From Chloroflexota bacterium (GTDB lineage: Bacteria; Chloroflexota; Dehalococcoidia; UBA1151; UBA1328), in contig NYZY01000063.1 in NCBI GenBank assembly GCA_002687335.1, positions 1 to 12,560 of the forward strand: a stretch of DNA of 12,560 nucleotides. Direction: 5' to 3'. This document shows, piece after piece, positions 1 to 7,481 of the stretch; positions within the stretch are counted from its first letter, which is position 1, and each line of letters opens with the position of its first letter. The position numbers and the translations under genes are program-made. The notes beneath the pieces are model-generated. The model was not told the DNA's origin. It did not search any database and saw nothing but the letters and a program-made list of their open reading frames with translations.

Positions 1-1
1 A

Positions 2-2308
2 AAATCCAAAGGTTTGGTTGAAAGGGCAGTAGTCAGGGTAGTTACGCCCGGTACCGTTATCGAGCCGGCACTCTTGGATCAATCAGCTAATAATTTTTTA
101 GCTGCGTCCGTTAGTGACGGGGTCCGTGCTGGGCTGGCTTATGTCGACATATCAACCAGCGAATTTATTACAGGGGAATTCAAGGCTTCGGATTTAATAG
201 ATGAACTCCATCGGCTGAACCCTGCTGAATTAATTGCTGATTCAGTAGCTACAGACCTGTTTCGTTCAGGTAAATCTTCTTCCACTGTAGTTCGTCCGTT
301 AGATGAAATTCAGCTTGATTCAGAACTTTCGAGTGCACATTTATTAGATCACTTTGGAGCGACTACACTCGAAGCATTTGGCTGTTCAAACATGCCGCTG
401 GCGATTGTTGCGGCTTCAGCTGTACTTGATTTCGTGAGTGAAACACAGTTTGGAACGATCCCGCAGTTAACCTCACTTCGTACGGAGTCGATTAATTCGT
501 ATATGCGGTTAGACGCCAAAGCTTTACGTGATTTGGAAGTATTCGATTCAGCTACGGGTAAATCGATGGCTCCGACCCTTTATAGGACAGTGAATCACAC
601 CAAGACCGCCATGGGCGCTAGGACTCTCAAGGGGTGGCTTACTCGTCCTTTGCTTGATGTTGCTGAGATACGGAACCGGCAGGGTGCCGTAGCCCTCTTT
701 TCCGATAATTCTAGTGCTCGGATGAAGGTTCAGGAGTTTTTGAGGAAAATTCCTGACCTTGAACGGCTTGTAAATCGGGTCAGGACTAATAGTGCTAACC
801 CTCGGGATCTGGCTTCTATTCGAACAGGGTTAATTGTTATTCCTAGTTTGATAACTGTCTTACCGAAAGAACTTCTCCCTGGTGGTGCGGTGATTGGTCG
901 ATTGCATTCCTCAACTACAGCGGTAGAACTACTCGAATCCGCTATATCCGATGATCCTTCATTAACGGTCGGAGAAGGATCCGCCATTCGTGAGGGATTT
1001 GACAGAGATTTGGATGAAGCTAGATCGCTTTCGGGAGATGCCCGGTCCAGTATCGCTGCGCTTGAGGAAGAACATCGGGCTTCGACAGGTATTAAAAGCC
1101 TGAAAATCGGTTATAACCGTGTGTTTGGCTATTATCTCGAGGTAACCAAAAACAATCTTGAATTTGTACCAGATGATTTCGAACGCCGTCAGACCCTTGT
1201 TAATGCCGAGCGTTTCGTTACACCCCAATTAAAAGATCTTGAATCAAGAATACTCAGTGCACGCGATCGGATAAGCGAACTGGAACGAGAAATTTTCAGA
1301 CGGGTTTGCGCAGAGGTTGCGGTACAGAGTGAACGAATTATGGAGACAGCGAAAGCCATTGGTACACTCGATTCTCTTGTTTCTATGTCCCAGGCTTCGA
1401 TTGACAATCACTGGATTCAGCCGGTAATTGATGACGGTACCGATTTGCAGATAGAAAATGGGCGGCATCCCGTTGTCGAAGCTTCGCTTGGTTCCGGACG
1501 CTTTGTCCCTAATGATCTCGATATTTCTAACTCCGATCGTCAGGTCGTTATTATCACGGGGCCTAATATGTCTGGTAAGTCAACATATATCCGACAAGCT
1601 GCTGTATTGGTACTTTTGGCTCAGACAGGAAGTTTTATACCGGCGTCCAAAGCTCATATAGGAGTGATCGATAGAATTTTCACTCGGGCTGGATTATCTG
1701 ATGACATTTCCGGTGGACAATCGACTTTCATGGTCGAGATGGTAGAAACTGCCTCTATCTTGAACCAGGCAACTGATCGCTCCCTGGCTGTTCTTGATGA
1801 GATTGGTCGTGGTACATCTACTTACGATGGTCTCGCCATTGCTCGGTCAGTCGCCGAGCATATTCATAATTCACCTAAGCTGGGATGCAAAACTTTGTTT
1901 GCTACCCATTATCACGAGATGACCCAACTGGCAGATCAACTTCCTAGGGCTCACAATTTACGTGTTTCAGTTGCTGAGGAATCAGGGGAAGTAGTGTTCC
2001 TGCACAAGATAGTTCAGGGGGGAGCCGACCGATCATATGGGGTGCATGTGGCCCGGCTCGCCGGCATGCCGAACGATGTCGTCAGCAGGGCTTGGGATCT
2101 TTTGAAGGAACTCGAAGGCGGAGCTGAGTTTTCAGGATCTAACACTGGCTATCAGCTTCATATGCTTGCAGGAGATCATGAAGAGCGTAAATTGGACAAA
2201 GTCGCGCTCCAAGAGTTGAGAGATCTTGATTTGCAAAACATGACTCCGTTGGATGCGATCAATGCACTGGCTAGATTGCAAGAACATCTGACTGGGCCAA
2301 ACGATTGA
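2..2308 (+). CDS. mutS: DNA mismatch repair protein MutS (5' end outside window)
   Basis: ATPase that recognises mismatches and small loops after replication and recruits MutL. The frame is open to the left edge. The first TTG at 14 is not a believable start, because the reading already begins at the RAVVRVVTPGT segment that normally lies about 100 residues into MutS. The mismatch-reading domain I with its Phe-X-Glu motif is therefore missing from view, not from the gene. Counting from the TTG at 14, the connector domain covers roughly residues 10-140, the core, lever and clamp about 150-490, and the ABC-type ATPase 490-720. Walker A GPNMSGKST is at 516-524, Walker B LAVLDEIGRGTS has D595-E596, and the THYHEM switch histidine motif follows from 631. 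The C-terminal MTPLDAINAL helix is typical. The gene converges on hppA and is followed by a strong hairpin. Family assignment is certain. Confidence 0.97.
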   Translation, partial: KSKGLVERAVVRVVTPGTVIEPALLDQSANNFLAASVSDGVRAGLAYVDISTSEFITGEFKASDLIDELHRLNPAELIADSVATDLFRSGKSSSTVVRPLDEIQLDSELSSAHLLDHFGATTLEAFGCSNMPLAIVAASAVLDFVSETQFGTIPQLTSLRTESINSYMRLDAKALRDLEVFDSATGKSMAPTLYRTVNHTKTAMGARTLKGWLTRPLLDVAEIRNRQGAVALFSDNSSARMKVQEFLRKIPDLERLVNRVRTNSANPRDLASIRTGLIVIPSLITVLPKELLPGGAVIGRLHSSTTAVELLESAISDDPSLTVGEGSAIREGFDRDLDEARSLSGDARSSIAALEEEHRASTGIKSLKIGYNRVFGYYLEVTKNNLEFVPDDFERRQTLVNAERFVTPQLKDLESRILSARDRISELEREIFRRVCAEVAVQSERIMETAKAIGTLDSLVSMSQASIDNHWIQPVIDDGTDLQIENGRHPVVEASLGSGRFVPNDLDISNSDRQVVIITGPNMSGKSTYIRQAAVLVLLAQTGSFIPASKAHIGVIDRIFTRAGLSDDISGGQSTFMVEMVETASILNQATDRSLAVLDEIGRGTSTYDGLAIARSVAEHIHNSPKLGCKTLFATHYHEMTQLADQLPRAHNLRVSVAEESGEVVFLHKIVQGGADRSYGVHVARLAGMPNDVVSRAWDLLKELEGGAEFSGSNTGYQLHMLAGDHEERKLDKVALQELRDLDLQNMTPLDAINALARLQEHLTGPND

Positions 2309-2476
2309 TTTTAACGGGGGCCGAACATGGCCTGCTCATGGGTCTCGTCCCTCATGCTGCGTGATCAACAACCGAGATATTTTGTTTACCGTTTATCTGG
2401 TTCCATCTTCGTTGTTTCGACTGCTTGTCGAATCGTGGTTCTTATCTAGAAGTAATCCGGTTTTAAGTGCTGATAT

Positions 2477-2528
2477 TTAAAGTGAAAGCCAGGACTAAAT
2501 TAATTTGCAGCCCTGGCTTTCACTTTAA
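2477..2528. terminator. Bidirectional terminator hairpin between mutS and hppA
   Basis: A perfect 17-bp inverted repeat (2477-2493 pairing with 2512-2528) encloses an 18-nt AT-rich loop. The arms begin TTAAAGTGAAAG and end CTTTCACTTTAA, so each strand has a short T-rich 3' flank after a GC-richer stem top (GCCAGG/CCTGGC). It lies between two convergent stop codons (2308 and 2546), which is where a terminator serving both genes would sit. The U-tract is short, so efficiency is uncertain. The remaining gap (2309-2476) shows no gene or other clear element. Confidence 0.8.
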
Positions 2529-2545
2529 TCTGTAGATTACGACGT

Positions 2546-4627
2546 TCAGCCGATGAATAGTGGGCCAAAGATCAATGACACTATTGCCATTAGCTTCAAC
2601 AGGATGTTGATAGCCGGGCCGGATGTGTCTTTAAACGGGTCTCCAACTGTGTCACCCGTAACAGCTGCTGCATGTGTATCTGAACCTTTGCCACCGAAAT
2701 TTCCTAGTTCAACGAATTTTTTAGCGTTATCCCATGCTCCGCCCGCGTTGGCCATAAAAATTGCCAACAAGAAACCTGAAACAATTGAGCCAGCCAGCAT
2801 ACCGCCTAGGGCTTCTGCTCCCATTATTGCTCCGATTGCAATTGGAGCAAGTATAGCGACGAGACCGGGGATGATCATCGCTTTGAGTGAGCCCTGCGTA
2901 CTGATGGCCACTGCCCGTGCCGCATCCGGTTTTACCCCTGGCTTGCCTTCTTTAAGGCCGGGGATTTCGCGAAATTGCCGTCGAACTTCTTCGATCATTT
3001 CACCGGCAGCGGTACCGACTGCTTGCATGGTTAAACCTGAGAACAGGAAGGGAAGCAATCCACCGATTACAGTGCCCATGAGGACTTTGGGTTCCAGCAG
3101 GTCGAGTTTTGTGACCCCTGTTACGAGTGAGTAGGCTACCAGAAGTGCGAGAGCAGTGAGTACTGCCGATCCGATAGCGAATCCCTTCCCTGTAGCTGCG
3201 GTTGTGTTCCCTAGTGCGTCCAGTGCGTCTGTTCTCTGTCGCACATCAGGATCCAAGTGCGCCTGCTCCGCTATTCCACCTGCGTTATCAGCGACCGGGC
3301 CGTATGCGTCTGTTGCAAGCGTGATGCCCAGAGTTGATAGCATGCCGACTGCGGCGAGACCAATTCCGTACAGACCAGCGAGTTCGTTCGCCAAGAATAT
3401 TCCGACTACGATTGCCAGTGCAGGGATCACGGTGCTGTACAACCCAACAGATATTCCTGCGATGATCGTCGACGGGTGCCCCGTCTCAGATTGCTGCGCT
3501 ATCCACTTTACGGGATTGAATTCCCAAGACCCTATCTTGAGTCCTTCGTAAGATGTAAACCATTCAGTTGATGTGCCGATGACCTGTCCCACGATAATTC
3601 CCACTACGACCACCCAAAAAAGATCGAATTCAAGAGTCTCTTGTGAATTGATGTAGAGACCGGTTCCAATTAAAGCCAGGCCCCCAGCTCCAAATATTCC
3701 GTACCGCAGAGTCCATAGCAATTTGCCCATATCGGCGTTATCACCAGTTCGTATTAGGAACATTCCGAGAATAGAGGAAATAATGCCGATCCCGGCTATC
3801 ACTAATGGCAGAACCGCCTTGGGATCTTCTAAAGAATACGATGCACCAAACATAAAGGCTAATGAGATAGTGGCTATGATCGAGCCAACATATGACTCGA
3901 AGAGGTCGGCGCCCATCCCGGCTACATCACCGACGTTATCACCGACGTTATCAGCGATCACGGCAGGGTTACGAGGGTCATCTTCGTCAAGTCCAGCCTC
4001 CACTTTACCGACCAGATCAGCTCCGACGTCAGCGGCCTTCGTATAAATCCCACCTCCCACTCGAGCGAAAAGTGCGATCGAAGACGCTCCAAAACCGAAA
4101 CCTGCGATTACGTTCGGGTTTTCAAAAATTATCCACAAAACAGATACGCCGATAATTCCGATACCAACTACGGTTAATCCCATGACAGCACCGGTACTAA
4201 ATGCGACTTGTAACGCTTTGTTTAATCCTGATTGTGCAGCGGTGGCAGTTCGAGTGTTGCCTCTAACCGCAATGTTCATGCCTATGAAACCGGCAAGTCC
4301 GGATCCAATTGCGCCAATTACATATGCAATCGCAGTCCATGGACCATCGGATGTCACTGCACCTCCCTCAGCAAGAGAGTTGATCGTGTCGTTATTTAAA
4401 ATGTTGTAATCAATGAAAACGGCAAGAACCACAAAAATTGCCAAAACGAATAATGCAAGAATTGAATATTCCTTGCGCAGGAAAGCAGAAGACCCCTCCT
4501 GGATAAGTGCACCTATATCTCTAACTTCATCGTTGCCCTGGGGCTGTTTTAGAACCCGCATGGCCAGTAGGGCTGCAGCAATAAGGCCAATGCCTCCTGC
4601 TGCGACTGCAAGCAAGATCGTATCCAT
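2546..4627 (-). CDS. hppA: Membrane-bound ion-translocating pyrophosphatase, K+-dependent type
   Basis: Integral membrane pyrophosphatase that couples PPi hydrolysis to H+ and/or Na+ export. At 693 residues with many hydrophobic segments it matches the 16-helix family. Diagnostic motifs are DVGADLVGKVE at 200-210, the paired DNVGDNVGDVAG block at 226-237, DLFESY at 241-246, the GNTTAATGKG motif at 473-482 and GDPFKDTSGP near 662-671. In the family, Ala rather than Lys right after GNTT (A477), with Gly three residues later (G480), marks the K+-dependent class. E244 in FESY occupies the position of the gate glutamate of Na+-PPases, so Na+ or Na+/H+ transport is possible, but sequence alone does not settle the ion. 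The ATG at 4627 is supported by a GGAG about 8 nt upstream. The gene is transcribed alone, convergent with mutS, behind a 302-bp upstream gap. Confidence 0.96.
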   Translation of the reverse strand: MDTILLAVAAGGIGLIAAALLAMRVLKQPQGNDEVRDIGALIQEGSSAFLRKEYSILALFVLAIFVVLAVFIDYNILNNDTINSLAEGGAVTSDGPWTAIAYVIGAIGSGLAGFIGMNIAVRGNTRTATAAQSGLNKALQVAFSTGAVMGLTVVGIGIIGVSVLWIIFENPNVIAGFGFGASSIALFARVGGGIYTKAADVGADLVGKVEAGLDEDDPRNPAVIADNVGDNVGDVAGMGADLFESYVGSIIATISLAFMFGASYSLEDPKAVLPLVIAGIGIISSILGMFLIRTGDNADMGKLLWTLRYGIFGAGGLALIGTGLYINSQETLEFDLFWVVVVGIIVGQVIGTSTEWFTSYEGLKIGSWEFNPVKWIAQQSETGHPSTIIAGISVGLYSTVIPALAIVVGIFLANELAGLYGIGLAAVGMLSTLGITLATDAYGPVADNAGGIAEQAHLDPDVRQRTDALDALGNTTAATGKGFAIGSAVLTALALLVAYSLVTGVTKLDLLEPKVLMGTVIGGLLPFLFSGLTMQAVGTAAGEMIEEVRRQFREIPGLKEGKPGVKPDAARAVAISTQGSLKAMIIPGLVAILAPIAIGAIMGAEALGGMLAGSIVSGFLLAIFMANAGGAWDNAKKFVELGNFGGKGSDTHAAAVTGDTVGDPFKDTSGPAINILLKLMAIVSLIFGPLFIG

Positions 4628-4929
4628 TTACATATCTCCGCGAAAAAGCCTTCCATCATCAGGCAGTGTTAAAGCCTTGGGAAGGTCCAGAATAAGAAAT
4701 TGGGTAAAAAAACATATAAATCATATTTCGAAATTTGAACATGATTTACTCTCCCAACTTCTGTTTGACCAATGAAAGCTAGCATCGGGTTAAGAGCCAG
4801 TCAACGAAACGAGCTACGTATTAAGGCAAATGCAAACTTCTCTCAGGGGTTACAAAATGTACTTGCCTCTTCAATAATCTTTGATAGACGCAGGGTATTT
4901 ATAGAATGACGTGTTTCTTAGGTGTTCTA
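4628..4929. other. Intergenic region between thiE and hppA, no gene seen
   Basis: About 300 bases without a supportable gene. It holds the hppA leader and presumably its promoter. A minus-strand TATGAT (4725-4720) could be a -10 box giving a leader of roughly 85 nt, but no good -35 is visible. A 16-bp palindrome with one mismatched pair, CATATTTCGAAATTTG (4722-4737), overlaps that box and could be an operator. No convincing terminator for thiE is seen: AGGCAA (4824-4829) and TTGCCT (4863-4868) can pair, but only across a long loop. Confidence 0.5.
4643..4685 (-). promoter_or_regulatory. Possible attenuator-like leader structure of hppA
   Basis: In the hppA leader, reading the minus strand, CCTTCC (4685-4680) can pair with GGAAGG (4654-4649), followed one base later by five Ts (4647-4643), just before the GGAG ribosome site. 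Inside, an AGGC / GCCT / AGGC series (4677-4674, 4664-4661, 4651-4648) allows two mutually exclusive 4-bp pairings, the layout of a terminator/antiterminator. The stems are short and the loop is long, so this may be chance. No known riboswitch class is recognised. Confidence 0.25.
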
Positions 4930-5577
4930 TTAGGATATAGCTGCTTTATCGAAAAGCTTGACTAAGCGCCGAGTAGCCGCTTCCACGTCTTCAGCTTTTG
5001 TGATCGCGCTCGCTATGCAAACTGAATCTGCTCCAGCCGCCAAGACTGCACCGAGGTTGGACTCGTTGATTCCACCGATTGCCACGATATGAGTTGACGT
5101 CGCAGCTCGAATTTCCGTTAGTGTTTCCAAGCCCGCCGGGCGAGTATCGATTTTGGTGGCTGTAGGAAACATGGCACCAACTGCCAGGTAATCTGCCCCG
5201 ATTCTTTCGGATTCTTCTGCCTCTGTTACCAGAGCGTTAGAAGTTCCTATTATTTGTCTGTCATCTAGGACAACTCTACAATCTTCTACGGCGATATCTT
5301 TCTGACCCACGTGTAGCCCATCTGAGGCAACTATACGAGCTATGTCAGCGTGATCATTCATAATAAATAAGCTTCCCGCGTTATCTGCGAGTTGTTGGAT
5401 TTCTGTTGCTGTTTCTACAATGGTTCGTTTACTTGAAATTTTATCGCGCAGTTGTACTGTTGAGGCTCCACCATTGAAAGCAGCTTCTGCGACCTGTAAT
5501 ACGTTCCGATTGTTTGTGTGTTCAGGGTCGACGATGACATAGATTCCCCGCATTCTCTCTACTATTTCGGATCTCAT
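4930..5577 (-). CDS. thiE: Thiamine phosphate synthase ThiE
   Basis: Joins HMP-pyrophosphate and the thiazole phosphate to make thiamine monophosphate, releasing PPi, in the cytosol. The 215 residues fit the single-domain TIM-barrel family. Visible motifs in order are GIYVIVDPE (11-19), VQLRDK (41-46), the pyrophosphate/Mg site NDHADIA (74-80), DGLHVGQKD (86-94), GTSN (111-114), GAMFPTATK (134-142) and the phosphate loop AIGGI (176-180). The ATG at 5577 has GAGGA about 9 nt upstream and is favoured over the internal Met9. The last step of the pathway, thiL, lies in the same window but in a separate operon about 5 kb away. No TPP riboswitch is recognisable upstream. thiE is divergent from the cyclase-family gene. 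Confidence 0.95.
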   Translation of the reverse strand: MRSEIVERMRGIYVIVDPEHTNNRNVLQVAEAAFNGGASTVQLRDKISSKRTIVETATEIQQLADNAGSLFIMNDHADIARIVASDGLHVGQKDIAVEDCRVVLDDRQIIGTSNALVTEAEESERIGADYLAVGAMFPTATKIDTRPAGLETLTEIRAATSTHIVAIGGINESNLGAVLAAGADSVCIASAITKAEDVEAATRRLVKLFDKAAIS

Positions 5578-5661
5578 GCGGTATTTTCCTCGCTATTGCA
5601 TACATTGAGCTGAGAATTAGGTTCATTTGAACGACCTGTACTGAGTGTGGGAATTCTAGCA

Positions 5662-5677
5662 CTGTCGTACTGTCGTA
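5662..5677. repeat. Exact 8-bp tandem duplication in the thiE/cyclase divergent region
   Basis: CTGTCGTA occurs twice head to tail in the 177-bp divergent intergenic region (5578-5754). A second symmetric element, GTTCATTTGAAC (5621-5632, arms GTTCA/TGAAC), lies closer to thiE. A TATAAG (5696-5701, plus strand) could be a -10 box for the cyclase gene, without a clear -35. The repeats may be regulator-binding sites or chance. Confidence 0.45.
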
Positions 5678-5754
5678 TTATCCACTCGTAATTCTTATAA
5701 GCTTGCACGACCCCAACGGTGGTCTGCTTGCATTAAGACTGGAGATTTACATAA

Positions 5755-6699
5755 ATGACTGTTTCATGGCCGTCTCAAAAACATTTACTGGCTTGGATTG
5801 AGGGTGATCTCAATAACTGGGGCCGTTGGGGCACGGATGATCAAAAAGGAACCTTGAATCACCTGTCTCCTGAAAAAACTTTGGAGGCGTTGGCCCTTGT
5901 TTCAGAAGGTGCTGCGGTAAGTTGCGCCAGGCCAGTTGAATTCAAGGCCTCGGTAGATGTACCACGTCCTCCCCAGCATTTCATGGTTTCAGCTGGGGAT
6001 ACATACAGGAAAGGCGAGTCTTATGAGCGACAAGTCGCAATGGATTACTTTGGCATGATCTTTCACGGACATACCGTAACTCATATCGACAGCCTGGCTC
6101 ACTTTTTCTGGAACGGTCAGACCTATAACGGACGACCGTCGAGTGTTGTGTCTACTGCTGAAGGGGCCACAGAGTTTGATGTGATGCCGTCTACAGGCGG
6201 GATTGTTACTAAGGGAGTTTTGGTAGACGCTCCACGTTTACGAGATGTCGAGTATATAGAGCGGGGAGATGGTGTTGGAGTAGCTGATATTGAGGCTGCG
6301 GAGCGTGAACACGGGGTTCGAGTTGAGAAAGGTGATGTTTTACTACTCAGAACAGGGCAATTAGGCCGTCGTGAGATTACTGGTCCGGTGGATATCGCTG
6401 TAGGGGGTTCATCTGGGCCGTCACCCGAGATATTACCCTTATTACAGGAACGTCAGGTTGCAGTCATCGGCTCTGACACAGGAAATGATGTAGCACCTAA
6501 TCCGTACGACCTGTTTACCAATCCGGTTCATCAAGTTGGAATTGTCGGTTTGGGGCTTTGGATTCTTGACAATGCCTGGCTGGATGATCTGGCGAATGCC
6601 TGCCGTGAGCGAAGTCAATGGGAGTTTATGATTTCGATACTGCCTTTGAAAATGCCTACCGTGACCGGTTCACCAGTGAACCCTCTTGCGATTTTTTAG
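5755..6699 (+). CDS. Cyclase-family (KynB/arylformamidase-like) metal-dependent hydrolase
   Basis: A member of the large-subtype cyclase superfamily (Pfam Cyclase, COG1878), which includes kynurenine formamidase and other amidohydrolases; the true substrate is unknown. The 314 residues carry an N-terminal NWGRWGTDDQKGTLN block (20-34), the metal-binding HTVTHIDSLAHF (106-117), where H106, H110, D112 and H116 match the family HxGTHxDxPxH pattern with Val in place of the Gly, a VLLLRTG strand (195-201), GSDTGNDVAP (239-248), PVHQVGIVGLGLWILDNA (257-274) and the terminal TGSPVNPLAIF. The spacing is that of the 300+ residue bacterial subgroup rather than short KynB. The ATG at 5755 has GGAG about 10 nt upstream. 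No signal peptide is seen. It stands alone, divergent from thiE and convergent with rnhB. No tryptophan-degradation genes are nearby, so a kynurenine role is not supported. Confidence 0.88.
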   Translation: MTVSWPSQKHLLAWIEGDLNNWGRWGTDDQKGTLNHLSPEKTLEALALVSEGAAVSCARPVEFKASVDVPRPPQHFMVSAGDTYRKGESYERQVAMDYFGMIFHGHTVTHIDSLAHFFWNGQTYNGRPSSVVSTAEGATEFDVMPSTGGIVTKGVLVDAPRLRDVEYIERGDGVGVADIEAAEREHGVRVEKGDVLLLRTGQLGRREITGPVDIAVGGSSGPSPEILPLLQERQVAVIGSDTGNDVAPNPYDLFTNPVHQVGIVGLGLWILDNAWLDDLANACRERSQWEFMISILPLKMPTVTGSPVNPLAIF

Positions 6700-6745
6700 C
6701 TAAATCTTTTTATGACCCATTTGGATTTCGTCGAGGCGTTTGCGG

Positions 6746-7381
6746 TTACAGCAGATCCCTTACCGGTTTGAAACTTTGCCTGTGTATGGGAGATGCGCCC
6801 AGTTCCTTGAGCGCCAGCATGTGAATTTCCGTGCCATAGCCTTTGTGGGATGCAAATCCATAGCCTGGGTACTCCTGCTCAAACACGTTAGCCATCAACT
6901 TATCTCGGGTCACTTTTGCGATTATGGAAGCTGCCGCCACACTCTGACTGAGAGAATCGGCCTTTACAATTGATGTCTGAGATATCGAAACAGCAGGTAA
7001 CTGGAGTGCGTCTATTATCAGGTGGTCCGGTTGCGGATCCAGTTCGGCAATGGCACGCAGCATCGCTTGTTTTGTGCTGGCGACAATCCCAATCGAGTCG
7101 ATCTCAGCAGCTGAACACGCGCCAACTCCGTAACTCACACACCATTTTACTAGCCAGGAAAACGATTTTTCACGCGTAGCTGGTGAAAGAATTTTGCTGT
7201 CGTTTACCAGTGATTTGTACTCAATGGGTACAGGTCCAGGCAATATTGCAGCTGCAGCTACTACAGGTCCTGCCAGAGTTCCACGACCGACCTCGTCAAC
7301 ACCGGCCACCAACAGGCCCGAACCGCCAACGAGATTCATTTCTATAGAGAAATCGGGAAGAATTTTGAGCGTTTTGGGCAA
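6746..7381 (-). CDS. rnhB: Ribonuclease HII
   Basis: Endonuclease that cleaves RNA in RNA-DNA hybrids and starts removal of single misincorporated ribonucleotides. With the start used here there are 211 residues. Catalytic residues are D29-E30 in AGVDEVGRG, D124 in LIIDAL, and D142 in the KADSLSQS segment that leads into AAASIIAKVTRD. The substrate-binding SHKGYGT near 178-184 and a C-terminal RQSFKPV are typical. The start is uncertain: 7381 is TTG without a Shine-Dalgarno, the next ATG is residue 15 (7339), also without one, and the frame stays open upstream towards mnmA. The segment PDFSIEMNL before the first motif resembles the family's usual N-terminal helix, which favours TTG or an upstream start over the ATG. 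It follows mnmA on the same strand with a 100-bp gap and probably shares its transcript. Confidence 0.93.
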   Translation of the reverse strand: MPKTLKILPDFSIEMNLVGGSGLLVAGVDEVGRGTLAGPVVAAAAILPGPVPIEYKSLVNDSKILSPATREKSFSWLVKWCVSYGVGACSAAEIDSIGIVASTKQAMLRAIAELDPQPDHLIIDALQLPAVSISQTSIVKADSLSQSVAAASIIAKVTRDKLMANVFEQEYPGYGFASHKGYGTEIHMLALKELGASPIHRQSFKPVRDLL

Positions 7382-7481
7382 GTCTATTTTGATTGAGGGT
7401 ATTTGTTGTGCAGACGACCGAAAAACCAGCTCGGCACGATAACTCTGGCAGAGTAGGAAGGATACAGCGTACTTGGGAAAA

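Noticed and set aside
14..16. TTG at 14 as the mutS start
   Set aside because: Conserved MutS sequence is already under way, about 100 residues of domain I would be missing, and the frame is open to the window edge.
3928..3951. Tandem repeat of ACCGACGTTATC inside hppA
   Set aside because: It encodes the conserved duplicated catalytic motif DNVGDNVGD, so protein function explains it.
2553..4046. Long plus-strand reading frames opposite hppA
   Set aside because: They are antisense shadows of a strongly conserved membrane protein, without domains or ribosome sites.
4824..4868. AGGCAA/TTGCCT pairing after thiE as a terminator
   Set aside because: A six-base stem with a loop of over 30 nt and no T-run is not convincing.
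5609..5640. CTGAGA followed by GAACGACCTG, resembling parts of a TPP riboswitch
   Set aside because: It is on the plus strand, facing away from thiE; the spacing and the remaining conserved blocks are absent.
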